Below, one piece after another: positions 23,601-28,514 of a stretch of 64,000 nucleotides of DNA. The notes under the pieces were generated by a model that had not been told where the DNA came from, searched no databases, and worked only from the letters and a program-made list of their open reading frames with translations. The stretch is from Diabrotica undecimpunctata (Eukaryota; Arthropoda; Insecta; Coleoptera; Chrysomelidae). The stretch's first letter is position 1, and each line of letters opens with the position of its first letter. Both the position numbers and the translations under genes were made by a program. The stretch spans positions 43,181,753 to 43,245,752 of the forward strand of contig NC_092804.1 in NCBI RefSeq assembly GCF_040954645.1. The letters run 5' to 3'.

Positions 23601-25460
23601 GAACTTTTCGAATCGTGGTTTAAAAATAACTTATTACCAAATTTAGCAGACAACAGTGTTATTGTTTTAGATAATGCATCCTATCATTCTAGACAACTTA
23701 AAAAAATTCCGAATAAATACTTTAGAAAGGATGAATTGCAAGATTTTTTATTATCACAAGATTTATATTTTGAAGATTGGTACACTAAAGACCAATTAGT
23801 AGAGGTACTTATTACAAAATTATTTGTACAGGAATATATTATTGATGATGCAGCAAGTAAAAATTGACATACAACTTTAAGACTACTACCATATTACTAC
23901 GTTTTAAATCCAATAGAGTTGTTATGGTCTCGACTGAAATATAATGTGAGACAAAAAAATGTCTCACTGTCGTGACTTCAATAGATTCTGAATTTAAAAA
24001 TATATCGGAGGATAACTGGAAGAAAGCAATTGAGCACGTAAAAAATATCGAAAAAGAATATCTTAAAAACATTCCTGTTCTAAATAAAATTATTATCAAT
24101 GTGGAGAACAGTGATTCAGAGAAAGAAAGTGACGAAGTGTAATGCCAAGACAACTTTCTCTCAATACCGAGTTTACCCGAAATATTTTATTACATAATCA
24201 GGTGTAGGGATTATCGACATTATGTTCAACACCAAACTACTGCTTAAATTTTTCAAGAAAAACGTGGACTTATTATTTAGAATTATTATGAAAACTTCAC
24301 TTATTGTTGCAATATTTATATCTTTGAAAATAAGTTCTTAAAAGAAAATAATAATGTAAGTAAGTGTTGACTAGATAAACTTTTAATTTTTACTTTAAGG
24401 TTTTATAAATTATTTAAATATATATTTTTTTATCTTTCACTACCTACCGTTTGCTCAATTATTAATTAGTTTTTATATACAAACCAATTATTTTTTAAAC
24501 ATTTTATAGAAAATGCATTGCAGAAATATGATCAAAGTAATTTAAACTGACACAAAATCATCAAGAAATAAAATTAAGCTTTGTGTATAACAATACAAAT
24601 TTATAGAACCAATTTCTTATAAAATATACCATATTATGTTTCATGTAGGTCGGTACTATCCTGTTCTTCACCAGTCATATAGCGCTGCTTATCGCATTTT
24701 TTCTCAAATAAATATAACCGACCTATACCAATTTTAGGAAATTTGACACGGTACGGCATTCATACACAAAGTTTCAGATCGGTGTATAGAATAATTTTTT
24801 TTGCAACGCTGGAACAGGGATGAGAAATCTAAGGTGCAAGCAATCCTTAATTTCAACTCCCATGCTTTGAGTATCGATAAGACTTGGCGGCCTAGTTTCT
24901 TAAGTTGTTATTACATATTGTAGTATTGATTTGAATGACTACCATACATCTATTTAGAGCAGCTGTCAACAAAGTTGTATGGACCAATATGATTGCCAAC
25001 ATCCACAGAGGATAGGCACCAAAAGAAGAAGAAGTATTGATTTATATGTGATTCATGTTCTATCAAATTACCCCTTAAAAATGTCCCATGGACTTGTAGT
25101 CTGTTATCGTGATACTATTTCTTTTTGTTATTGTTACTGAAAACCTAATAAATGGGCAAACTTAGAAATAAAATATCTTCTTTTGACATATAAGAGTTTT
25201 AGATAAAGGATGCGCATTTCCCAGATTACATTCTTTAAACATCTTAAAAGTGTATCAATTATATATTCAAACTATGTTATAGGGTTGTGCGAACGATAAG
25301 TCATCGATTACCGTCAGAAAGCGGGCATCTCTCTTACAATGAAGGTGAGAGACTTCGCGTAGTCTTGGAAGTCGACGAGAAATGGCTGTTGTGTTGCAGA
25401 GGCACTCAAAAAGGACTGGTGCCCAAATCGGCGGTTATTGCGGACAAGGGACGTTTCTGA
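1..25460 (+). CDS. RUSC1/2-like RUN and SH3 domain protein (3' nine exons)
   Basis: Nine exons join in phase: <1-280, 8401-8602, 9668-10800, 11276-11791, 14324-15064, 16655-17142, 17236-17499, 18471-18650 and 25283-25460. They encode 1326 aa and then TGA; the 5' end lies outside the window. The order is a long Ser/Asn-rich disordered region, a RUN domain (about aa 750-930 of the visible part), a basic Ser/Pro-rich linker, and an SH3 domain ending a few residues before the stop. RUN plus C-terminal SH3 is the architecture of RUSC1 and RUSC2 (iporin), adaptors known in vertebrates for Rab1 and AP-4/ATG9A vesicle transport and NEMO signalling. Cytosolic or vesicle-associated action here is inferred from the family. 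KRRP-type motifs recur in exons 2 and 3. No signal peptide or membrane segment is seen in the visible part. The family call is firm; which vertebrate paralogue it matches is not. Confidence 0.9.
281..749. other. First visible intron, 5' part without recognised features
   Basis: AT-rich intron sequence just after the donor. It contains runs of CATACATA. Short open frames here look like chance products of the AT-rich composition. Confidence 0.5.
750..2265. repeat. Foldback element FB1, about 1.5 kb
   Basis: The outer ends are inverted: TAGTCCAGTCGTCAGAGA near 750-768 pairs with TCTCTGACGACTGGACTA near 2245-2262. Pairing continues inward. For example GCTTGAAGCGACCGGCGATTTT near 1003 answers AAATCGCCGGTCGCTTCAAGC near 1947, and CAAAATGCGTTTTAAAG near 1127 answers CTTTAAAACGCATTTTG near 1850. 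The arms are about 450 bp each and diverged by perhaps a quarter, with an unpaired centre of about 600 bp. There is no coding capacity. It is a non-autonomous foldback DNA element or two head-to-head copies of one element. Confidence 0.8.
1192..1292 (-). mobile_element. 101-bp 5'-truncated LINE insertion with 13-bp target duplication
   Basis: The segment is flanked by GTTAAATAAATTT at 1179-1191 and 1293-1305, a perfect 13-bp duplication. Read on the minus strand it ends GAACGCTGTAAACCGATAG and a (TAG)n tail. This matches the C-terminal coding end and tail of the LINE at 63806-63876 (both have CCTATGG, GAGTCGGA/GAAGTCGGA, GAACG, CCGA, (TAG)n). It is a short product of target-primed reverse transcription that landed inside FB1. 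Confidence 0.85.
2535..3610. repeat. Foldback element FB2, about 1.07 kb
   Basis: A nearly continuous palindrome with its centre near 3095. Outer pairs include AAAATGCATCGTTTTCGAGTT (about 2564) against the inverse of 3545-3580, and CAAGGCTCGATGA against the inverse of GAATTATCGAGCCTTG. Middle pairs include the CCGAGTTCCGCG block (2775-2790) against CGCGGAACTCGG (3366-3380), and GGAATAAAATTGTTTG against CAAACAATTTTATTCC. The innermost pair is TATTATGAATAATAC and GTATTATTCATAATA. There is no coding capacity. Confidence 0.8.
3640..4135 (-). mobile_element. Jockey-type LINE reverse transcriptase relic
   Basis: Read on the minus strand with frame changes it gives linker and N-terminal RT motifs of Jockey LINEs: HIPALRNPNGPW, SREVK-like spacing, a decayed KSPGYDL, LKELADKGIV, LFNASLRL, and IIMIHKPGKPPHEP. 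Several stops and shifts make it non-coding. It abuts FB2 and occupies the same intron. Confidence 0.75.
4327..4548. mobile_element. Hairpin element with 15-bp target duplication, copy 1
   Basis: It contains two long inverted arms (TAATTACTATTTAAATGGGA, then ATTAAAGGTTAAAATACG and TTTCAATTTCCACTTC, about 4358-4435 against 4471-4548). It is flanked by a perfect 15-bp repeat AAAACATACCCTATT at 4312-4326 and 4549-4563. Between the left duplication and the hairpin is a unique 30-bp lead, GCTCTGAAGCTATTTTCTTG onward. A second copy lies at 42699-42989 and a diverged partial one at 59628-59705. Confidence 0.85.
4655..7228 (-). mobile_element. hAT transposon with TIRs and 8-bp TSD, transposase decayed
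   Basis: The terminal repeats are CAGTGGTCGCCAACCT at 4655-4670 and AGGTTGGCGACCACTG at 7213-7228. The flanking 8-bp duplication is GTCTAGAT at 4647-4654 and 7229-7236. The minus strand encodes a GTF2IRD2/ZBED-type hAT transposase: an N-terminal piece from about 6850 with CLLCN, a central block at 6403-5660 (FSLQLDESTDVVDTAQ, LTTDGAPAM, HSEVRWLSRGRVLKR) and a C-terminal block at 5622-5194 (LFSSTYFCESSF). Frameshifts near 6790, 6590, 5650 and 5195 break it, so it can no longer encode transposase, although the ends are intact enough to be mobilised in trans. Confidence 0.93.
5194..6850 (-). pseudogene. hAT transposase pseudogene
   Basis: The reading runs right to left. It starts with MASSCKKVDIPLSFG near 6842, shifts frame to EWEEQYFFTEVKDKNVCLLC, then continues through a helical linker into the open block 6403-5660 and, after a break at about 5650-5625, into 5622-5194. 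The last part passes one base out of frame into SNMKFIKNKYHNRLTDEHLD, the usual hAT C-terminal end. Motifs kept are LDESTDV (first catalytic Asp region), TTDGAPAM (second) and the STYFCE dimerisation/Glu region. At least three frameshifts make it inactive. Confidence 0.85.
7237..7984. other. Intron sequence, nothing recognised
   Basis: AT-rich sequence between the hAT element and the SINE. No repeats with clear ends and no coding signal were seen. Confidence 0.5.
7985..8262 (-). mobile_element. tRNA-derived SINE
   Basis: On the minus strand, from about 8250 downwards, it begins like a tRNA. An A-box-like GGATAGCTAACGTTACTGG is followed some 35 bases on by a B-box-like GGGTTTAATTCCCGC (consensus GGTTCGANTCC), giving an internal RNA polymerase III promoter. 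The body contains GGCACGTAAAGCCGTCCGTC, a sequence seen in many arthropod SINEs. GTAGCACCATGCTACG near its start is a hairpin. The tail is not clear. It lies just upstream of exon 8401. Confidence 0.75.
8401..8602 (+). CDS. RUSC-like gene, exon 2 of the visible set
   Basis: The acceptor is TTTCAG at 8395-8400 and the donor is AG|GTAAGA at 8603. It enters in phase 0 and leaves with one extra base. It encodes a KRRPVKVFDIQ motif, a Ser-Gly run (SSGSGSGSVS) and a basic end (FMKQKSMSVEG). No domain is present. The single left-over G plus GA from the next exon makes a Gly codon. Confidence 0.8.
8603..9667. other. Intron 2 with a small hairpin
   Basis: Mostly featureless. At 9451-9499 TTTTCAGAATGTGCCA and TGGCACATCCTGAAAA form a near-perfect stem with a loop of about 14 bases, possibly a tiny MITE remnant or chance hairpin. 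No coding signal. Confidence 0.5.
9668..10800 (+). CDS. RUSC-like gene, large disordered exon 3
   Basis: The acceptor is TTTTAG (9662-9667) and the donor is AAAG|GTATGT at 10801; about 378 codons, phase 0 at the end. It is acidic and Ser-rich, with two KRRPxSC motifs (KRRPFSCNDLE and KRRPLSCEINQ) and a conserved-looking stretch DWDSLNVLLPQEYRKI. Near the end PPRPPLPRGILRKG fits a class II PxxPxR SH3 ligand, which could bind the protein's own SH3 or a partner; that is inference. It is the longest exon and shows no frame damage. Confidence 0.88.
10801..11275. other. Intron 3, nothing recognised
   Basis: AT-rich intron with a poly-T run near 11150. Nothing else was seen. Confidence 0.5.
11276..11791 (+). 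CDS. RUSC-like gene, exon 4 with possible PP1-docking motif
   Basis: The acceptor is TTTTTAG (ends 11275) and the donor is CAG|GTAAGC at 11792; 172 codons, phase 0 on both sides. It is acidic, then helical (ELAQLEDFLKLSGIS, LGQLRSYVSKFLALK). KKCVSFAEKV near 11668-11700 fits K-x-V-x-F, the short motif by which proteins dock on protein phosphatase 1. The motif is common by chance, so docking is only a suggestion. Confidence 0.88.
12015..12830 (-). mobile_element. LINE C-terminal relic in intron 4
   Basis: The minus-strand reading from about 12815 gives VPIILSTTGFIPKKLIEN, then IKELGLNEHLATSRCVRKFL and GDTPAY. This is the short domain (VPIVxSATGxIPKxL) seen at the C-terminal end of some non-LTR retrotransposon polyproteins. 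Stops follow. From 12230 to 12015 a further stretch (YDIDKHINFIDF and onward) looks related but is too damaged to place. Confidence 0.6.
13827..13925 (+). repeat. Repeat-like cassette with hairpin followed by CGAAAGC
   Basis: GTCTTGAAAAAGGAATAAAA and CCATTCCGAAAGCTAGAC contain the stem GGAAT-ATTCC directly followed by GAAAGC. The same layout, a short stem then GAAA, recurs at 33655, 36210 and 54310 (see findings). Probably the end of an old dispersed repeat. Confidence 0.4.
13971..14015. repeat. (TA)n microsatellite
   Basis: An uninterrupted TA dinucleotide tract of about 45 bases in intron 4. Confidence 0.95.
14324..15064 (+). CDS. RUSC-like gene, RUN-domain exon
   Basis: The acceptor is TTTTATAG (ends 14323) and the donor is CAAG|GTATGC at 15065; 247 codons, phase 0. 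From about codon 40 it reads as a RUN domain of the RUSC type: VTDSVEQIMHHFSLA, then LTTLCPALYAILSDGLKP, VWQVVEASSQQGPLTKAL, FNAFVFGLLNVRSLDAW, and the closing LPFQLDLLFEF. RUN domains are all-helical and commonly bind small GTPases of the Rab or Rap kind. The match to RUSC (LTTLCPAL, SDGLKP, WxVVEAS) is strong. Confidence 0.93.
15065..16654. other. Intron 5, with one local tandem duplication
   Basis: 1.6 kb of AT-rich sequence. Nothing coding is seen apart from the duplicated block at 16180-16370, which is listed separately. Confidence 0.5.
16180..16375 (+). repeat. Two-copy tandem repeat of about 90-100 bp
   Basis: CACCTTGGTCTACTCCATGT followed by TTATGTCATCATTATTGAAT at about 16182-16262 recurs at about 16274-16360, with ATTCTTATTT-type spacers. 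The second copy carries an extra TTATTATG. Recent local duplication. Confidence 0.8.
16655..17142 (+). CDS. RUSC-like gene, exon 6
   Basis: The acceptor is TATTTTAG (ends 16654); a CAG three bases on makes a NAGNAG alternative. The donor is AAAAG|GTAAAT at 17143. It enters in phase 0 and leaves with two bases. The peptide is Ser/Glu-rich, with RSRSNSESEE, the basic-aromatic stretch KKRWSGISLTSKLYQAYDRL and an acidic end. SKLYQAYDRL follows the RUN domain in RUSC proteins as a likely short helix. No catalytic motif is present. Confidence 0.88.
17236..17499 (+). CDS. RUSC-like gene, exon 7 (Pro/Ser-rich linker)
   Basis: The acceptor is TTTTTCAG (ends 17235) and the donor is CAAG|GTAAAT at 17500; it enters completing an Arg codon (AG+A) and leaves in phase 2. 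FKKLQQRWEMLSG starts it, followed by a Pro/Ser/Lys-rich linker (KIPRPITSPIKPSGIPIP, CKSLPNVKSSPMKR) with many possible proline-directed phosphorylation sites. The preceding intron is only 93 bp. The reverse-strand open frame over it is a shadow. Confidence 0.88.
17500..18470. other. Intron 7, nothing recognised
   Basis: AT-rich, with no coding signal and no repeat with clear ends. Confidence 0.5.
18471..18650 (+). CDS. RUSC-like gene, exon 8
   Basis: The acceptor is TTTTAAAG (ends 18470) and the donor is CCGAA|GTAAGT at 18651. It enters completing an Arg codon (AG+G) and leaves in phase 2. It encodes 60 residues of basic, disordered linker before the SH3 domain (HPQRPSSLPYNKP, PPRRAASSSLSRKPL). 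The exon contains no stop in the spliced frame. Confidence 0.85.
18672..20228. mobile_element. Possible 1.55-kb non-autonomous DNA element
   Basis: AAAAATAACATTTTGTGTCG followed by AAAAT near 18673-18697 is the inverse of ATTTTCGACACAATATGTTA followed by TTTTT near 20200-20226, with one mismatch over about 24 bases. No transposase is visible inside. The pairing may mark the terminal repeats of a deleted DNA transposon. No clear target duplication was found, so the ends are uncertain. Confidence 0.45.
20586..20636. repeat. (AT)n microsatellite
   Basis: Uninterrupted AT tract of about 50 bases in the last intron. Confidence 0.95.
20745..20955. repeat. Short inverted-repeat element
   Basis: CTCAAGTGGTAAGAGTACAA and AGATGCCATATAC near 20746 face the inverse GTAGATGGCACCTTTGTACG and CTTAAAACTTGAG near 20870. 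A third related block, GGTATGCTTACCACTTGAG, follows at about 20917. MITE-like, with about 90 bases between the first two arms. Confidence 0.6.
20956..22772. other. Intron 8 stretch with no clear feature
   Basis: AT-rich sequence. GTGCAAAAATATTGGTATAG near 22238 may be a diverged terminal repeat of the transposon that follows. Otherwise nothing was seen. Confidence 0.4.
22235..24815 (+). mobile_element. Probable extent of the DD81E transposon
   Basis: GTGCAAAAATATTGGTATAG near 22238 resembles the reverse complement of the sequence around 24785-24812 (TTGCAAAAAAAATTATTCTA, then CACCGATCTG). The match is partial and no target duplication was confirmed. The ends are therefore provisional; the transposase core is secure. 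Confidence 0.35.
22773..24142 (+). pseudogene. Tc1/mariner-superfamily transposase pseudogene with 81-residue D-E spacing
   Basis: Start MWRPWENSALEI at 22773; frameshifts near 22915 and 23440, an in-frame TGA at 23866 and a shift near 23965; end DSEKESDEV and TAA at 24140. Motifs: helix-turn-helix with FNGLCEELE and TKVSFTTVYRIIKEG, then YYLDETWFDT (first Asp, 23389), VIVLDNASYHS (second Asp, 23670) and NPIELLWSRLK (Glu, 23916). Second Asp to Glu is 246 bases, that is 81 residues between them, with an extra region KDELQDFLLSQDL / YTKDQLVEVLITK. Mariner and Tc1 have 34. An arthropod IS630-type lineage described with a DD82E spacing fits; that placement is from memory. Confidence 0.8.
24933..25032 (+). 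mobile_element. 100-bp 5'-truncated LINE insertion with 11-bp target duplication
   Basis: Flanks are AGTATTGATTT at 24922-24932 and 25033-25043, a perfect 11-bp duplication. The insert reads FRAAVNKVVWTNMIANIHRG, then ends in AAAGAAGAAG. That is the C-terminal end of a LINE polyprotein with a (GAA)n-type tail. It lies about 250 bases before the SH3 exon of the RUSC-like gene. Confidence 0.82.
25283..25460 (+). CDS. RUSC-like gene, terminal exon with SH3 domain
   Basis: The acceptor is TTATAG (ends 25282); AA from exon 8 plus G makes Lys. It reads KVVRTISHRLPSESGHLS, then YNEGERLRVVLEVDEKW and LLCCRGTQKGLVPKSAVI, and ends DKGRF with TGA at 25458-25460. This is an SH3 fold of the RUSC type: the ALYDY motif is replaced by VRTISHRL as in the family, but the LSYNEGE, W-L and GLVPKSAV elements are kept. 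It is isolated from exon 8 by a 6.6-kb intron. The open frame is short, so ORF-based searches easily miss it. An AATAAA sits six bases after the stop (25466-25471). Confidence 0.92.
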
Positions 25461-26310
25461 TTGTAAATAAATCATAAGTAGATTAAATAATGCTGAGTTG
25501 TAAATTTTTATACAGACTGCACTTGTAACGTAAGACTAACTGCGATCGGCGAGTTGTTAAGAAGATTTATAAAGGATGCTACTGCTTTCGCAAGTGTGTA
25601 GAGAAGACAGGTGAACGTGGTTCTAGGTCAAAGCTTGTTAAAGTGAAATAAGGAAAAGAATCTTTATACTTATATGTTAAACTTTACACGTAGTTTTATT
25701 TATTAAAAAAAAGTATTATACAATCTAATGTGATCATAAATTATTTTAAAGATATTTTGATTTTTTATATTTAATTATTATCTAGTATACTTTATCATAG
25801 GTTTTTCTTTAAGTTTCATTTATTAATTATAATTTATAGATACTCTAAACTTTTTTTGTCTTTTTGAATTTTTATTTTTAATTTATCTTGCAGAGATAAG
25901 GCATCTTGTTTAGGATTATATTATTTTGAATTATTTGCAAATGTTTTCCAAATAAGTATCCTTAAATAGTGGACATTATCTGATATTATGAAATATTTAT
26001 AAAATACACAAAACAATTTTTATTAAACACTGCGTTAAATCTTTATTAATTAGGTAGTAATTGGCTATTTACTATATGCATTTAAACTATTTATAGAATT
26101 GATGGTTACTTAATGGAAATTTATGTCAAATAATATAACATAAAATATAAAACAAAATGTTGTTTTCAAACTTCACAGAATATAAGTCAACTTGACTGAA
26201 TCATCAGCTTCCTCAGAAAGATGAATATTTTAAACTATGTTTGTGAGTTAACAATCTGCATAACTAACCGAAGATTTTATTACTATTTTTACGTAATTAA
26301 ATACCTGTTA
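25461..26310. other. 3' flank of the RUSC-like gene
   Basis: Presumed 3' UTR and downstream region. AATAAA occurs at 25466-25471, very close to the stop; the true cleavage site cannot be told. AT-rich with no coding signal. Confidence 0.45.
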
Positions 26311-26478
26311 GAGATAGTAACGCTAACCTCCTGATATCTATATGTTCGTTGAGAATTGAATTTGTACCTCTAATAAATTAGATTTAAATGAGATTTGTCC
26401 AAAATACTACAAATGAACAGTCTTGAAAATATAGACTTAATTTTCAACGAACAAATAGATATCGCTAGGTCAGTATTA
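26311..26478. repeat. Small foldback of about 170 bp
   Basis: AGTAACGCTAACCTCCTGAT then ATCTATATGTTCGTTGAGAA near 26315-26352 pairs with the inverse TTTTCAACGAACAAATAGAT then ATCGCTAGGTCAGTATTACT near 26441-26479. It directly precedes the large palindrome FB3. Confidence 0.7.
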
Positions 26479-28514
26479 CTAAACTAAATTCATTCTCAAG
26501 TTACCGATGAAATAAACAGAAGTCACCGCGTGATATTCCAGTCTGAATGTCACGTACCGTTCGCGTCATAAAAAACTGGTACACTTCCCGTCATATAAAA
26601 CTGGTACACTTTTTTTTCCCAATGTAAACCTGGGTTCAGACTGGATACAGTGGTTCGTGAATTAATTCGCTGTTGCCATCACAGATAACGGAATTGCACT
26701 AAATCTAATTAAAAAAAATAAAGGTATTATTAGATAGGTATTATTTTTATCATTAACAACAAAAAACCGTATTTAATAAATTTAATAACCAGAGATAGGG
26801 TTCAGCTAATATCCAAAATATTTGAAGGATTTTTAAACCTGGATTATTGGCACAGGGAACATTGGAATGCATCTACTGTACCTAATTTTTTACTTCAATT
26901 ACCTACCGAACACGAACTGTATTTTGTATCAATAAGTTTAGTCACAAGCCAACTACCAAGATTAATTTATTATTTATTATATGAACGATAACATTAACAA
27001 AAACTAACATTATACTTTATCCTACGTAGATTATAAAGTGACAGTTACAATCCAATACCTCACTGTAATGTTTAAAGTTATGTCTAGATTGATTTTATCT
27101 ATCACTATATTTGAATTGAAATATTTTCATAAATTATAATAAAACACAAATCAAGGTATGAGTACTTAATTGAGATAATGAAAAATTACAAAATTAATAT
27201 GAGAATTTTTTAGGATGCATGTTTAAACAAATTTAATGTGACTGACTGATCGAGAATGCTCGATGTTTTAGTTTTTAGAATACTCAAAACTGGCGGTCTG
27301 TCACACAGCCCTGCTTTTAGCTGATTTCATATAATATTTTCGTTGAACTGGCAACAGTGCCCTAGAAATTAGAATGACACATGTGACAAGATCAACTTAC
27401 ACTACTTGAAAAACATGATTTTCGGTAATAAGAGTTGTACCAGTTTTTTATGACGCGAACGGTACAACTCTTGTAACAAAAAATCGTGTTTTTTAAGTTG
27501 TGTACGTTGATCTTGTCACATGTGTCATTCTAATTTCTAGGGCACTGTTGCCAGTTCAACGAAAATATTATATGGAACCAGCTAAAAGCAGGGCTGTATG
27601 ACAGACCGCCAGTTTTGAGTATACTAAAAACTAAAACACTATCGAAGATTGTCTATCAGTCAGTCACATTTATTTAAACATGCATCCTAAAAAATTCTCC
27701 TTTACTATTGTAATTTTCCATAATCTCAATTAAGTACCCATACATTGATTTGTGTTTTATTATAATTTATGAAAATATTTCAATTTAAAAATAGTGATAG
27801 ATAATTAATCTAAACATAACTTTAATTTATTATAATAAAACATTACAGTGATATATTGGATTGTAACAGTCACATTTTGAAAAGCGCTTTTTCGTCCCGG
27901 ATATTTTATAGTTTATAATACGTAGGAGAAAGTATAATGTTAATTTTTCATATTTATTGTTCTTGTAATAAATAATAATTTAATCTTGGTAGTTTGCCTG
28001 TTACTAAACTTATTGACACAAAATACAGTTCGTGTTCGGTAGGTAATTGAAGTATAAAATTACAGTAGATGCATTCCAATGTTCCCTTCAAACATTTTGG
28101 ATATTAGCTCAACCCTATCTTTGGTTATTAAATTTATTAGATACAGTTTTTTGTTGTTAATGATAAAAATAATACCTATCTAAAAACTTTATACATTTTT
28201 GAACGTTATTTTTTATATTTAGATTTTGTGCAATTCCGTTATCTGTGATGGCAACAACGAATTGATTCACGGATCATTGTATCGTGATTGTATCCAGTCT
28301 GAACACAGGTTTACATTGGGAAAAAAAAGTGTACCAGTTTTATATGATGGGAAGTGTACGTCTTATCATTGGCCACAAAAGTTATCGAACTATCTTATAA
28401 GATATTAATCATGATAATAATATGAATATCTTATAATAATCACATTCAGATTCGAATATCACGCGGTGACATCTGTTTATTCCGGTGGTAACTTCAGAAT
28501 GAATTTAGTATATC
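26474..28514. repeat. Foldback FB3: 2.04-kb near-palindrome
   Basis: The arms pair along almost their whole length. The outer end is CTAAATTCATTCTCAAGTTA (26482) against the inverse of 28487-28506. CACCGCGTGATATTC pairs with GAATATCACGCGGTG. CAGTTCGTGTTCGGTAGGTA appears in the right arm and its inverse in the left. GGCACTGTTGCCAGTTCAAC (27540) pairs with the inverse at 27343. The centre is AAGAGTTGTACC (27430) and GGTACAACTCTT (27461) around a 19-base spacer. The arms differ by perhaps a tenth plus small insertions. No coding capacity. Confidence 0.88.

Noticed and set aside
22235..24815. Exact ends and TA duplication for the DD81E element
   Set aside because: The candidate terminal repeats match only partly and no flanking duplication was convincing, so exact ends are not claimed.
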